DNA from: Humulus lupulus
Taxonomy: Eukaryota > Streptophyta > Magnoliopsida > Rosales > Cannabaceae
Reading direction: 5' to 3'
DNA: 64,000 nucleotides
Assembly (NCBI RefSeq): GCF_963169125.1
Contig: NC_084794.1
Span: 155,630,858-155,694,857 of the forward strand
Shown: in pieces, positions 21,718 through 33,573 of the stretch
How positions within the stretch are numbered: position 1 is the stretch's first letter
Layout: each line of letters opens with the position of its first letter
Position numbers and translations under genes: made by a program
Notes under the pieces: model-generated
What the model saw: only the letters and a program-made list of their open reading frames with translations
The model's database searches: none
Told to the model about the DNA's origin: nothing

Positions 21718-22823
21718 TGTGTACCACATGCCAAGGAAGGTTGTGATTTTTCCCAATTTTTTTCTTATTATTTAAATACCAAAAATCCCAAAAATAAATT
21801 ATTTCAAAATTAATTATATTTTTGTTAAATAAAATAATTAATTAATTCTCAATTAATTAATTACACACAATTCTACAATAATTATGTTTAGTGCATAGAA
21901 AAATATTTACTTATCAAATAAGTCCTTTTGCCCATTTTTGTATTTACCTTTGTCAATGCTTGTTTGAGCCATTTCAGGGACCATGGACCTATAACATTAA
22001 GCTCCAATAAATTGTAACTAAATAATTAAACTCTTTAATTATAATAGTTAATTTATTAATTCTGATATTTCTCCACTATAAATTCAGAATTGCACTCTTT
22101 ATGTTATAGATATATTTTTACAGAAATCTTATTCTAAGCTGTCCATTGATATAACCATCTTACAATAGTTCAACCCTCTAATTAATTAGTTCATAAATTA
22201 GAATGGAACAATTACCATTTTACATTTCTAATTTACTTCTTATTCCTTAAGTACCATTAATTCACTAGTGAATAATTAATCCATAATCTAATTATAGATT
22301 TGAGATCAAAATCATTCAGTTCCAGAATTAACCCTTAAGGGAACTAATATACGATCCGTTAGGAAAGATTAGATTTTGTATTGTTGATACATGTTCCCAG
22401 CCATCCATGATATTAAATATCCAAAAAAAAAGTCATTAGCCTCATTCTATGAAGAAACCTTAATGAATGAATCAAAAGATTTAATAAACATGAACAGGAG
22501 TTCATGAACATTCAGGATTTAGGTTGATCTATAAATGATCATCAGTTATGATATGAATTACAAGTCTTTATTATTAAATGGTTTTTGGATAAATACTTTT
22601 ATTCATATCGGTCCATGTCATATATAATCATATTATACAAAGCACCTTTACCAAGATGTCTTACCACATCAATAATCTGAATCTAGATTATTTGTATCAA
22701 CATGATACTCAACAAACCATACTTACAACCCCAATTAAAGAATTCCATAACTTCAATTTTTTGTTGTTGACTATTTTTATTCATTCATGTGATCTTAATT
22801 CTCCCGTACTAATACAAGATCAC

Positions 22824-23171
22824 ATCCTCAATAATGAATATGAAAATTTTCTGATATTTACAAAATTATTCAAACAATAATTTAATAATCTAAATATAAC
22901 AATAATAAACTCTTGTATTTATTTCTGCATCGAAATAATAAATGTCTTTTATATGCTTTTAGGATATACTCCTAATATATTAGCTATAATGTCTTTTATA
23001 TGCTTTTATATCCTCAATAATGAATATGGAATTTTTCTGATATTTACAAAATTATTCAAACAATAATTTAATAACCTAAATATAACAATAATAAACCATT
23101 GTATTTATTTCTTCATCGAAATAATAAATTTCTTTTATATGCTTTTAGGATATACTCCTAATATATTAGCA
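22824..23171. repeat. 186-bp tandem duplication at the start of the solo copia LTR
   Basis: 'atcctcaataatgaatatg' begins at 22824 and again at 23010, and both units contain 'gcttttaggatatactcc'. The LTR therefore has a second near-copy of its own first ~160 bases. Confidence 0.9.
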
Positions 23172-23737
23172 AAATGCCACTGGAACTGTGGAATGGAAAC
23201 AAACCTAGTTTGCACCATTTCCACATTTGGGGCTGTCCTGCTCATGTTCTTAGACCTAAATCAGGGAAACTTGAATCAAGGTCGGAAGTGTGCATTTTTG
23301 TTGGCTACGCTCCTAAAACAAGAGGTGGTTATTTCTATAGTCCCAAGATTAAAAGGTATTTGTTTCCACAAATGCGACCTTCCTTGAACATGACTATATG
23401 AATAACTATAAACCTCGAAGCAAGGTAGTATTGAAGGAACTCACAGCTGATAAGATTCCATCACAATCATCTTTATCATTAAATGATAAATGACAAACTA
23501 AGGAAACCATGAGTCCTGGAAAAGAAACCTTGGTGCAACGTCGTAGTGGGAGGATTGTGAGACAACCTTTTCGCTACGAACATGAGGCACATCTGCTTGT
23601 TTTTGACACAGACAAGGACGATCCACTAACCTTTAAAATGACAATGGATGATCCTGAAAAGAAAAAATGGCAAGAAGCCATGAACCAAGAAATGGAGTCA
23701 ATGTATTCCAATACTGTCTGGGAACTTGTGGATCCAC
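23172..23737 (+). pseudogene. Copia integrase C-terminal part and start of RT
   Basis: PLELWNGNKPSLHHFHIWGCPAHV is the usual copia integrase C-terminal segment (with CIFVGYAPKTRGGYFYSP), followed by the linker RRSGRIVRQPFRYEHEAH and the RT opening KKWQEAMNQEMESMYSNTVWELVDPP. The frame is cut exactly at the proline codons by the CACTA transposon at 23738 and resumes at 30083. Confidence 0.88.
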
Positions 23738-23759
23738 CACTACAAGAAAAAATACTTTC
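23738..23759. repeat. CACTA left terminal inverted repeat
   Basis: Begins CACTACAAGAAAAA and pairs with the right terminus at 30058-30079 (19 of 22 positions). The preceding CAC is the target duplication. Confidence 0.93.
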
Positions 23760-23789
23760 AATAAGACCGAAAAAGTATTATCAAATATA

Positions 23790-24130
23790 TACCATAATAC
23801 TTTTTGATGTGTTAAGGAAAGCGGTGTTATAGTAGGTCGGAGCACTTTGATACCATAACACTTTTCCATAGTTATAGACATATGTTATGGTATAGCCTAC
23901 GATAACACTTTTGTTGTGTTATTTCAATTGTTAGATAAGTATTTCATTATGCTATTTATAAGTAGATTATATAACCCTTTTTTGTACTTATAAAGTAGTG
24001 TTATGATACACTTTATAATAACACACTTTCTGCGTTATAGAAAATAGTTTGCATAACATAATTTTATTCTTATAAACCAGTGTTATTGTAAAAGATACAT
24101 TAACACATTTTTTGTATTATTCTAATATTT
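23790..24130. repeat. CACTA left subterminal repeat region
   Basis: Multiple short words in both orientations (gtgttat, ataacac, gcgttat, cataaca) within an AT-rich tract. In En/Spm-type elements such subterminal words are transposase-binding sites; that role here is by analogy. Confidence 0.6.
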
Positions 24131-24467
24131 GGATAAGCTTGAATTATTATTATATAAACCTGTACATTATAATTATATTTTATTTCTTTAATTCAAACCC
24201 GCTTCATTTGATATACTTAAGACACCCTTAACATTGTACAAATATATTTTTGAGTACCAATTATATGGTTCATAACACATATAAGCAAATAATTGTGTCA
24301 AAATACATTCAAGATTATCTAAAAAATAATACAAAAGTCTTAAAATATTCAACACTGCCTAATTAACATAATCAAAACATTCTCAGAATAGTAACCAAAA
24401 TAGTCTTAAACAGTTGCATATTTAAAAGTAAAGGTAGAAATTCATGATCTTCCAAATGTCAACGCAC

Positions 24468-27400
24468 CAATTTCCCTCAGCTAGAAACTTTACTTTTCTT
24501 CCATCCTAAGATAAGATAGCTTTTGCAAAATCCTTTTGTATATTGAGTTCAATTTTGGGGAACAACTCAAGAGGGGAAAATGATGCGTAGAAGTGGACAT
24601 CATATGTGCACCACATGATATATTCCACACCTTCGATACAAAAACCTACCAACATCTTCGTCATAATCGTTGCATGAATATTCTTTACTATTGCTTTCCA
24701 AACCAAAATTAGCAGTAGTACTATAACAACTAGTAGTTGCTGCATGCTTATTAACTGCTCTGCAGTCTGCTGCTTCAACGTTTGTTAACTGTTGTTGCTT
24801 ATTTCTTATGTTAGATGACAAAGAAGAATCTGTACAAGATCAGAAAGTGATAGTTAATGCTACTTGTTAACAGAATAATAAAAACATGTGATAATATAGC
24901 ATTAAAACAAATAAGAAACCAAAATACTAAAAGTACGAAGTCAGGATTGCATGAGAATACCAATCCAAACTGTTCCACCGGCAACCGAGAAGTAGAGCTC
25001 ATTAAATAATGTAAACTTATACCTGCAGCCATCAAATGGAATTTTACACATTGATTTTGATAGAAAACAATTTAGAAAAAAAACATCATTGGAGGAAAGA
25101 TGAGAACAGAGACCCAGAACTCTAGTACAAGCCCCGGATCACTAGATCAGTGAAATAACTTGCTCTAGTGTATAATCAACTTAAAAATAGAAACTGAATT
25201 GGTTTTGACTCAGTTGATCCAATAAAATAAAGGGAAGAAATGGCTTATATGGAGTTTAAACATAAAAATGTATGACAATACAAGACTCTAATAGAATGAT
25301 GTATCTGAACCCCATAAGTTTGCAAGAGCTTAATGCAAAGGACTTCTGAAATTGTAAATCCTGGAAGGACGCATATATATGTGTTGCTTAGTTCTACTTG
25401 CAAATAAACAAAAATGTAGTACATGCCTTATAAAAGTGCTCCCATCAAACACGATATGAAAATGGCAACTTAATGCTGAAATCGATGGGCCCTTCAAACT
25501 AATTTAATAAAATGCAGTAGAAAATATCAGGGGCCTACAAATTTTTATATATTGGTAAGAATACAAGGATCAACCTCGTCAAGCAAGATTTTCCAGTTTC
25601 GATTACGACATAAATGTCTCAGTGCACTTGGAATTGTGAAACACGTACAAATGTAAAAGAGAAACATTGAACTTTTAAGGTTTCTTTAGTAATGTTGCTC
25701 TACGCTAATAAGCTAGCTAATTGTTTTCAAGAAAGTTATAATAGGATAATAATAAATCACTATTTACCATTCTGGAAGCCTGTCGTCATTAAGAATGAGA
25801 CTTTGCCATTTCTCAATATCTTCTTCCCATCACTTATAATCTGTTCAAATTTTAAGATAAAGCCAGCTTAGAATTTAGTTTAAGGAAACTTAAGCACGTA
25901 GCTACTGTAAAACCTTTCTTTCTTTTTTTTCCAATTTTTTTAGGATATAATTTATCAGGAAAATCATTCAGTAGTATCAGATGCATTAACAGAGATACAT
26001 ACTTGTTAGGGAATCATGCGCCAACTCTTTAGCTGCTAGTTCAGAGGTACCATAGAACTTTTTGTACCTCCTTCAGAAGATAACAGACACAAAGTCACGT
26101 GTAAAAGATAGTTCATGCAACTTTTCATTCTAAATAATGATCCAGTAAAACAATATGCCCATATTTTATTATGCAGTTATACTTTTGTAATTATCATTCG
26201 ATCATTTGCAAAAGGCAGAAAAATATGACTAAGTACTATACAACTAACAAGCAGTGTGCATCTTTTCTGCATACCTGTCACAAAACAAAACTATGTGATT
26301 GAAATGTGAAATACAATAGATTTACCTATGATATGAACTTCCTCTTGAAAACTTAATTTTTAGAGATGACCATGCTAAAGAAAATGCAACAGTACATTTC
26401 CCATGAGGCTCCACCCATGCAGAAGCTGAAACTGCGGCACAGAGTGTCCCTCCAGGTGTTTAAGGCATGCATGGCCCGGAATTAAAATTCTCCTCAGGAA
26501 ATTGTCCTTCCTATAGCAGAAATGCATGAGTTAAACTTAACCCAGCATAGTTGATGATCAAGAACTTTAAAATGGAAGAAATGCAAAATAATGAAAATCG
26601 AACTAGGTAGAGTTACATTCAATTAACGTTGATTAGATGACAAATTAGAAATTAGTAGGTGATTCCAACTATGACACAACCTAAGCTAATGCAAATCTAG
26701 GAAGGTCTTTCAAAAACCAAGGAAAGTTGCTTTAAGTTTTAAAGAAAATTTAATATTTTATCCATTTTCTATGCTCCAAAGACATTGTAACTCCCCAAAA
26801 GCTGCCGATTCCTCCCTTTATGCTTCACTCTATCTTAGGAATTAACTGGAGGGATTCATATTTTCTCTAGATAGAAACCTCAGCCTAAATGAAAGGCTGA
26901 TTTTGTATGAGAATCAAATAGATTTCCTATTTAATCCTCATTCAAATCAAAGAAAATAATAATTAAATACAGTTAAGCCTTTTTTTTTTTTTTTTTGTGA
27001 TTTGAAAAACTCTTTTAAAGAATATTATCCAAAAAATAACTAAAACAAGGATTTTACATTTCTTTTTCTACTGTCTAAAGATAAAAGTGAAACCTATTTC
27101 AAATGGGCCCTATATAGAAACATATAACTACCTTAACCAGTAAGTCCACATTTCTTTTGCAGTAGTATGACTTCCTTCAGATAATCCAAAACATGGCAAA
27201 ACTGTCACATTTGCATTTTGAGTTTCGCATGCAGCTATTGCAAAAGTTACAGGAGGGTTCCCTTTTGCAGTCCTGCACCAAATATATAATATGTAGAAAA
27301 TTATAAATCCAGTCACAGTTTCTCAACTTCAAATATCGAGAGCAATGAAGCATTAAAGAACTTGAAACAAAATCCCAAGAAGAATAATTATTGTTTTAGA

Positions 27401-28184
27401 ATAACCAAACAGACAGATACAAAGGTCACAACATTAATCAATTATGTATGGGTGATGCCTATACTCCCAATAAACATAAATGTAACATCTAGCAGTAAAC
27501 AACACGAGTCTAACCAAGGAAAACAGAAATCAGAAGTACTTGGCAAAAAAGACATGAATGGCCAAGTAAAGTCATAACTCAACCTTTTTCTAGAGATTTT
27601 CTAGTCAGAAGCTATCTCCTTTAACATTTATTTTTTTAAAAAAAAAAAAAAAAACCTCAGAGCCATAGATAGTTTTCCAAACCAAGAAATAGTCTTAGGA
27701 ATGGCACAATAATCAAATTTAGAGCACCATAACACCAGCTGCGGAAATTATTGTTAACTGGACATTTTTTGCCTTTGAAAAAGAGAGTAATGAAAAAATA
27801 TTATTTTGTCAGTTAGGGACAAGTGAAGACAGCCATCTAATAGCAACACTGAAATAACAAAAGAACCATATATTGCTCTCAGAACTGCAATATGAGTTTT
27901 TCTCAATACACCAGAGCATACATTTAGTTCAAATATTGTTAGATATTAAATGTTTCATGATAGCCATATATGTGATAATCAGGAAAACCCCACTCTGAAC
28001 TTTGTCACAGTTGTCTCAAACAAAATAAAGAAAAATTTATATAAGTTTCATGCAAGCCAATACCTGAAATCAAGCCTTTCAATATCTAGGAGTAATTATA
28101 CAAAATTATGTTAGGAAAAGAGATGCTTACCACCCATGTAAAAAGAAGGCTGACTTTTGCCCTTTCCTTTCCTGTGTTCACCAA
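24468..28184 (-). pseudogene. Captured GBA2-type non-lysosomal glucosylceramidase gene fragment (seven exons)
   Basis: Minus-strand exons with AG/GT borders: 28131-28184 (NTGKERAKVSLLFTW), 27132-27272 ([16 protein letters not shown]), 26326-26510 ([18 protein letters not shown]), 26003-26070 (YKKFYGTSELAA), 25768-25840 (WEEDIEKWQ), 24961-25022 (YKFTLFNELYF) and 24468-24829 ([30 protein letters not shown]). The order and spacing match the plant GH116/GBA2 family, which hydrolyses glucosylceramide. Introns are kept, so capture was at DNA level. One exon expected between the first and second was not found. Stops (TAA near 26456, TGA near 25830, TAG near 24511) and a frameshift near 24640 make it non-functional. 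Both the N-terminal and the C-terminal catalytic parts are absent. Identification is from memory of the family. Confidence 0.88.
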
Positions 28185-28778
28185 CTGAAAATAGACAAAG
28201 TCTACTGAGTAACATTATAACAACAATATCAAATTTGTAAATTTATGACTAGAATGTCATATTGTAGATCATGCTGAAATATTCACATACTTATTTAAGT
28301 TACACTTATATAGAATTGAAAAATTAATAACAAAATATATTCACACAGGAGAAAAATACAAGGAATGATATTCAGCATATAATCACACCGAACAACATAC
28401 ATGATTAGGGGAATTAATTTCAATAATAAAGAAGGGCATGAAGAAGCATCGTCTTTTTAAAAACTGTAATCAAAGGACTCATTTAACAATATACCCATGT
28501 AGTAACCTGATACTCGCTTCTCTACTCATGCTTGACATAAACAACTCAGCAGAAATTTTAAGAAACTTACCGATTGTTCAATATGGCAAAATAGTTTTCT
28601 GAAAGCCTTTATGTCATTTAACTGTGTTTAAGAATATGTTGATTGAACATACTGTATAAACAAAAACAAAAGTAGGAAGACTGATATCTTTAGAGTTGTT
28701 CAACTTATTCTTCAATATGAAATTAACTAGCAAATGAGGTGACTAACTAGGCATGGAAGTTATAAAACTTAGTTGGAT

Positions 28779-29057
28779 CTATCCATAGCTTTTGATGGGC
28801 ACTAACATAAATTTTGTTTTCCATTTAGGAATTTTTTTCTTAATGAAAATAAACCAAACTTGCATAATGGCTATGGTGTAGTCTTTGGTGGCTTTTGGGG
28901 TCGATTTATTAGCTATGGTTTTCTTTTTGGTTGGTGGTGGGGTTGATTGAGTGGTGGGTTTTCGCTTTTGATCTCTTGTTTTTGTGGCTGCCATAATGGT
29001 GTAAAATGATAGCCAAGAATGGCTATGGAACTTCACAAATAAAATATTATCAAGCAA
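28779..29057 (-). CDS. Short Lys/Thr/Pro-rich ORF in the CACTA element, hypothetical
   Basis: A frame reading MAATKTRDQKRKPTTQ then STPPPTKKKT, basic and low-complexity. It lies upstream of the captured exons and downstream of the GC-rich subterminal region on the same strand, so it could be a leader exon of a chimeric transcript. No family is recognised; it may be chance. Confidence 0.25.
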   Translation of the reverse strand: MLDNILFVKFHSHSWLSFYTIMAATKTRDQKRKPTTQSTPPPTKKKTIANKSTPKATKDYTIAIMQVWFIFIKKKIPKWKTKFMLVPIKSYG

Positions 29058-29459
29058 TAAGGCAATCTAGCAATATATGAATGTGCATATCAACTACCAA
29101 AGCTTCCCAATAACAACAAGGCACAATTAAATATCCAAAATGACCAGCAGTTAAGCATCACAAACAACTCAAGAACACAATCCAAAGCCACATATTCAAC
29201 TCAAGCAATATTTTTCATCGATAGCTCAAGAGAAATGACTTTCCAAAAAGCAACATGCCACCCTCACATATCAAACCAAACAACAATAGAACCTTGTGTA
29301 ATTTCCCCAAAATCACAATGCTACACTCAAAGATCAAGACAGGAGCAATATTTCCACAATACATAATAGAATTAACCAAAGATGGAAACTCAAGAGGAAC
29401 AATTCACAAACACAACTGAACCAGTCCAAGGTACATAAAAATATTACCGAGAAAGATCT

Positions 29460-29940
29460 ACAAAGGAGTAGCTCGGTAGTGGTGGAACGACATTGGGGCT
29501 CGGGCTGTGGTGTTGCTTAACTAGGAGCTCATGAAGCTGGGGTCAGGGTCGATTTTTTTTCTGGGTGCGATGGAGCTTTCAATGCAGGAGTTTTCTTGGA
29601 GACACACGTGGCCTCGCATTAAGGGGAGGCGCACCTGGGCTTGTGGAATCTAGGCCTTCGCTTGGTGCACACTCGGGGTTCTACAACGGAACGGGAGTAG
29701 AATCGAGCCTGGTGGTGGCCCGCGAATGGAAGTCGCATTGGGTCGAAGGCACGCAGAGGTGGGCTCGCACCTGGGGACACTTGGTTCAGGGGTTGGGTTC
29801 ACGGGTGCCTGAGATTTGGAACTTGGCTCGAAAAAAATTGGTTGTGAGGATGGTGGTTAGGTGGTCGGAGCTGAGGATGATGGTGGTTACGGGAGTCGGC
29901 TAGGGCGAAGGGAAGAGAAAGAGACGAAAAGGAGAATGGG
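29460..29940 (-). promoter_or_regulatory. GC-rich right subterminal region of the CACTA element, possible promoter/leader
   Basis: The only GC-rich part of the transposon. Read on the minus strand it begins with a CT-rich tract ('ctcttcccttcgccctagcc') typical of plant 5' UTRs. It lies on the correct side to drive the captured exons. A 112-residue plus-strand frame here shows no family signature and is treated as composition artefact. Confidence 0.4.
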
Positions 29941-30057
29941 AAAAAAGGTATCACGGTAGGCTGGTTCTTTTTTTATATTTTATTTCTATTACTTTACCAC
30001 TTTTTACATAGTATACATTATAATACATTTTCAAAAGACTTATAATTATGTGTTGTG

Positions 30058-30079
30058 GAAAGTAGTTTTTGGTGTAGTG
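30058..30079. repeat. CACTA right terminal inverted repeat
   Basis: Ends TTTTTGGTGTAGTG; the inverse of the left terminus with three mismatches. The following CAC completes the target duplication. Confidence 0.93.
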
Positions 30080-30082
30080 CAC

Positions 30083-30970
30083 CTGAAGATGTCATGCCCA
30101 TAGGGTGTAAGTGGATATACAAGAAGAAAAGAGGTGTAGATGGGAAAGTAGAGACGTTCAAAGCGAGGCTTATAGACAAAGGTTACACTCAGAGAGAAGT
30201 TGTTGATTATGAAGAAACATTTTCTCCTGTGGCCTTGCTCAAATCCATTTGTATCATCTTATCCATAGTGGCTGCCAATGATTATGAGATATGGAAAATG
30301 GACGTCAAGATAGCATTTCTGAATGGCTATCTTGATTAAAGTATCTATATGGTACAATCAAAAGGGTTCATAAATAAAGGGGAAGATCAAAAGGTGTGCA
30401 AGTTGTTGAAATCCATTTATGGATTAAAGCAAGTATCTAGATCTTGGAATTTCACTTTTGATGAAAAAATTAAAACATATCGCTTCAAACAAAATGTTGA
30501 CGAAGCATGTGTGTATTAATATATCAAAGGAAAAGTGGTGGTTTTCTTAGTTCTTTACGTTGATGACATTTTTCTCATTGGGAACAATGTGGAGACATTG
30601 TCTAACATAAATAAATGGTTAGATGAAAAGTTCCAAATGAAAGATTTGGGCGAGGCAAGCTACGTTAATCCAAATCCTAACGGATAGAAAGAACAAGCTC
30701 TTGGCACTTTCTTAAGCTAATTATATAGATAATGTGCTTGAAATATTATCTATGGATAATTCCGTGAAAGGACAATTACTGACCAGACATGGAATTGCTC
30801 TCTCCAAGGAACAATGTCCCAAGACACCTCAGGAGGAAGAGGATATGAGAAAGTATTCCTATACTTCAGCAGTTGGGAGTCTGATGTATACTATGTTGTG
30901 TACTAGGCCCGACATATGTTATATAGTTGGGATTGAAAGTCATTATCAATCAAATCCTGGTTTGGAATAA
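30083..30970 (+). pseudogene. Copia reverse transcriptase, main part
   Basis: Resumes at EDVMPIGCKWIYKKK and continues through ETFSPVALLKSI, MDVKIAFLNGYLD (stop where Glu is usual, about 30337-30339), SIYGLKQVSRSW and the catalytic LYVDDIFLIGNN (YVDD codons 30556-30567 intact). The end of RT reads SAVGSLMYTMLCTRPDICY. Stops at about 30518 and frameshifts near 30665-30735 inactivate it. It joins the fragment ending at 23737 once the CACTA insertion is discounted. Confidence 0.9.
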
Positions 30971-31530
30971 TGGATTGTTGTAAAGCACATTCTCAAGTAT
31001 TTTAGGAGAATAAGAGACTATATGCTGGTATATTCAGGGGGTGAGCTAAACACTATTGGATACACTGATTCTGATTTCCAATCAGACAAAGACAGTTGAA
31101 AATCGACATTTGGGTCAGTGTTCACTCTTGGTGGAGGAGCTGTAGTCTGGAGAAGAATAAACCAATCTAGTATAGCTGATTCAACCATGGAAGTCGAATA
31201 CGTAGCTGCTTGTGAGGCAACTAAGGAAGCGGTTTGGTTGAGAAAGTTCTACATTGATTTAGAAGTTATTCCAGATATGAATAAGCCACAAAGCTTGTAC
31301 TGTGATAACAATGGAGTAGTAGCTAATTCCAAAGAACCTAGAAGCCACAATAGAGGGAAACATATAGAAAGGAAATACCATTCGATAACAATGATTGTAC
31401 ACTGAGGTGATGTGACTATTATGAAGATAGCGTCGGAACAAAACCTGGCTGACCCATTAACCAAAACACCTATTGCAAAGTCATTCATGGGTCACGTGCG
31501 CAATATTGGATTAAGAGAATGCCTCACTTG
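30971..31530 (+). pseudogene. Copia RNase H
   Basis: Contains GYTDSDFQSDKDS, STMEVEYVAACEATKEAVWL (usual TAEAEYMA), SLYCDNNGVVANSKEP and HIERKYHSI, the standard copia RNase H order, ending LADPLTKTPIAKSF and NIGLRECL. Stops at about 30968, 31097 and 31402. It is followed immediately by the purine tract and 3' LTR. Confidence 0.88.
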
Positions 31531-31533
31531 CTT

Positions 31534-31550
31534 TGAGGGCAAGTGGGAGA
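31534..31550 (+). promoter_or_regulatory. Copia polypurine tract
   Basis: GAGGGCAAGTGGGAGA directly precedes the LTR start (t-TGTTAGG), as in most plant copia elements. Confidence 0.8.
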
Positions 31551-31551
31551 T

Positions 31552-33573
31552 TGTTAGGATTAATGCCCTAAAAGCATGTAAATACATTTTATTGGTTTTA
31601 AATATTAGTACACTTTTATTATATTTGAATATTATAGTTATTGTTTGAATTAATTATATAATAATATAAAGAAAATTCCCTATTCATTCATGACAATATG
31701 ATCTTGTATTAGTACGAGAGAATTAAGATCATATATAATGAATAAAATAGTCAATAACATATTAAAATAAGGAATCTTTAATGAATGGTTAGTAGTATGG
31801 TTTGCTAAGCGTACGATATACAAGTAATCTAGATTCATATTACTGATGTGGATAAACAACTTAGTAAATGTGTTGTATATAATAGACATTATATATGACA
31901 GGACCAATGAGAATTAGTTATCTTTATAAACTTGCCATTTGACGTTAAGATTTAATTCTTTTCATAATAGTTGATCATTTGTAGATCAGTCTAAATCCTA
32001 AGTACTCATGAACTTCTGTTTATGTTTATTGGATCTTTTGATTCACTCGTTAAGGTCTCTTAAAATAATGAGGCTAATGAATTTTTTTTGGAGATTCATT
32101 ATCATGGATGGCTGGGAACATGAATTACAATATTGGATTCCATGCTGTCCTTACGGATCGAATATTGGTTCCCTTAAAGGTTGATTCTGTAACTGAATAG
32201 TTATTGAGCTCAAATCGATAATTAGATTATAGATTAATTATTCGCTAGTGAATTGATGGTACTTAAGGATAAAGATGTAATTAGAAGGGTAAAACAATAA
32301 TTTTGACTAGCTCTAATTAACGAACCAATAATGGAGGACAAAACTACATATATTGATTATTTCAATGGACTACTAGAGAAAACTCTATAAATACAATTCT
32401 ATAAATACTTAGAGTGTAATTCCATATTTATAGTGGAGTAATCATGGAATTAATAAATAAGATTTTTAGATTAAATAGTTTAATTAATAATCTGGTTTAT
32501 TGGAAATTCGTATTATAAGTCCATGGTCCCCAGATCACCTATGTCCTACACTGTCAAGGGTAAGGATGTCAAAAGAAAGGTTTGTTAAGAGAAATGACTA
32601 AATTGCAAAGGAATCTATTTTTCAGGGCAAGGAAATAATTATGGGTAATTGATTAATTGTGAATTAATTAATTATTTAACTATATAATTTTTATTTTGAA
32701 AAACTATAGATTAACATTAAAATTAATCTTGTTTGGATTAATATAAAGAGAGAAAATAATAAATATCTTATTTATAATATGATATTTATTTATATAATTC
32801 AAAACTAATATTTTAAGATAAAGTTAATTTTGAATTAACTAATATTTATGTTGGAATAAATATCTTGTCTTCAAAGTTGATTAAATAAACAAATGAGAAA
32901 ATTAGGGCAACCCTAATAGGACTCGGCGACATACACTGTACATTACAATGTGTGGCGCCTAGCATCAGGGATTTTATCCCTGGGATTTGAATTTTGAATT
33001 TCAAATAAATTTGTTTAATCGGTAATTTAATTATTCTTTTTAAATATGATTTAAATAGATAATTAAATGAAAATATCTAATAAGTTTAATTTGAATTATA
33101 TTTTAATTGAATAAAGATTATTTAACTGGATTAAATATCTTTATAAATCTGATATACATGATATTCAGAAAATGATGGATAATCAGACTCTCTCTCTAAA
33201 GCGATAGTTTTCTCTAAACTTGAAAAATATTCTAAACTTTCTCTTTGTCAAAACTCTTTAAATCTCATGTGTTGAGTACATCTAGGGAGTCACATAAATC
33301 AACATTTTTAATCCTACCTGCTCACACACGCCCTTGTGTGTTTGAGGATTGGTCTGGAAGATGAGGGTGTGAGATCCCATAACACTGGATATGAAGATCA
33401 ATTATTTATACAAAAAGACTCAAGGATACTTGATAGGCTACAAGAGGTAATCCCTCATCTATTTCTATGTGATTTAATATTTATATATGTATATAATCCT
33501 GGCTGGTATTAATATTTATTAAAATGGGTCCATATATTCTGCTGTGTACCTTTGATTTGATCATTTAATACCA
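31552..33573 (+). mobile_element. Copia 3' LTR (2022 bp)
   Basis: Starts TGTTAGGATTAATGCCC and ends TTTAATACCA. The end matches the 86-bp 5' stub at 16994-17079. It is related to the inverted LTRs at 21068-23171 and 62407-64000. An imperfect inverted repeat with 'ggcg.catacactgta / tacaatgtgtggcgcc' occupies 32928-32962. It has no gene. Confidence 0.85.

Larger units (their letters stand above)
21068..23171 (-). mobile_element. Solo copia LTR in inverted orientation
   Basis: The plus strand begins TGTTGG and ends TTAGCA; the reverse complement starts TGCTAATATATTAGGAG and shares 'cctaaaagcat' with the start of the 3' LTR at 31552. It also aligns by eye with 33290-33440 and with the LTR at 62407-64000. 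Integrase coding sequence lies on both sides. I could not find a convincing target duplication (left 'tatta', right 'aaatg'). It contains a 12-bp-stem hairpin and a 186-bp tandem duplication. Confidence 0.8.
23738..30079 (-). mobile_element. Non-autonomous CACTA transposon (6342 bp) with captured host exons
   Basis: Termini are CACTACAAGAAAAA (left) and, on the reverse strand at the right end, CACTACACCAAAAA; the first 22 bases match at 19 positions. A 3-bp target duplication CAC flanks it (23735-23737 and 30080-30082), the size expected of CACTA elements. Subterminal DNA is rich in 'gtgttat/ataacac' words (23790-24120). No TnpA or TnpD-like transposase is recognisable, so it would need an autonomous partner. 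It sits within the copia RT gene and is therefore younger than the copia element. The internal gene is on the minus strand. Confidence 0.93.
16994..33573 (+). mobile_element. Ty1/copia element, 5'-truncated, with two nested insertions
   Basis: Order: 86-bp 5' LTR stub, degenerate iMet primer site, 2-kb leader, gag, protease, integrase, RT, RNase H, purine tract, 3' LTR. Removing the inverted solo LTR (21068-23171) and the CACTA transposon (23738-30079) leaves about 8.1 kb. The domain order INT before RT defines Ty1/copia. Its left flank is Tekay I leader and its right flank is Tat antisense ORF, so the flanks do not match and no target duplication can be assigned. All coding parts carry stops. 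Confidence 0.85.

Noticed and set aside
21062..23176. A target-site duplication for the inverted solo copia LTR
   Set aside because: The five bases on either side (tatta and aaatg) do not match; I could not place the ends with enough certainty to claim one.
24468..28184. A functional host glucosylceramidase gene
   Set aside because: It lies wholly within the transposon, has in-frame stops and a frameshift, and lacks the N-terminal and C-terminal catalytic exons.
29565..29903. A 112-residue plus-strand frame in the CACTA element
   Set aside because: Gly/Val/Trp-rich composition in a GC-rich subterminal region with no family signature; the captured gene is on the other strand.
31552..33573. 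An endogenous pararetrovirus origin for the RT-bearing block
   Set aside because: The order protease-integrase-RT-RNase H between LTRs is Ty1/copia; there is no movement-protein or coat-protein domain.
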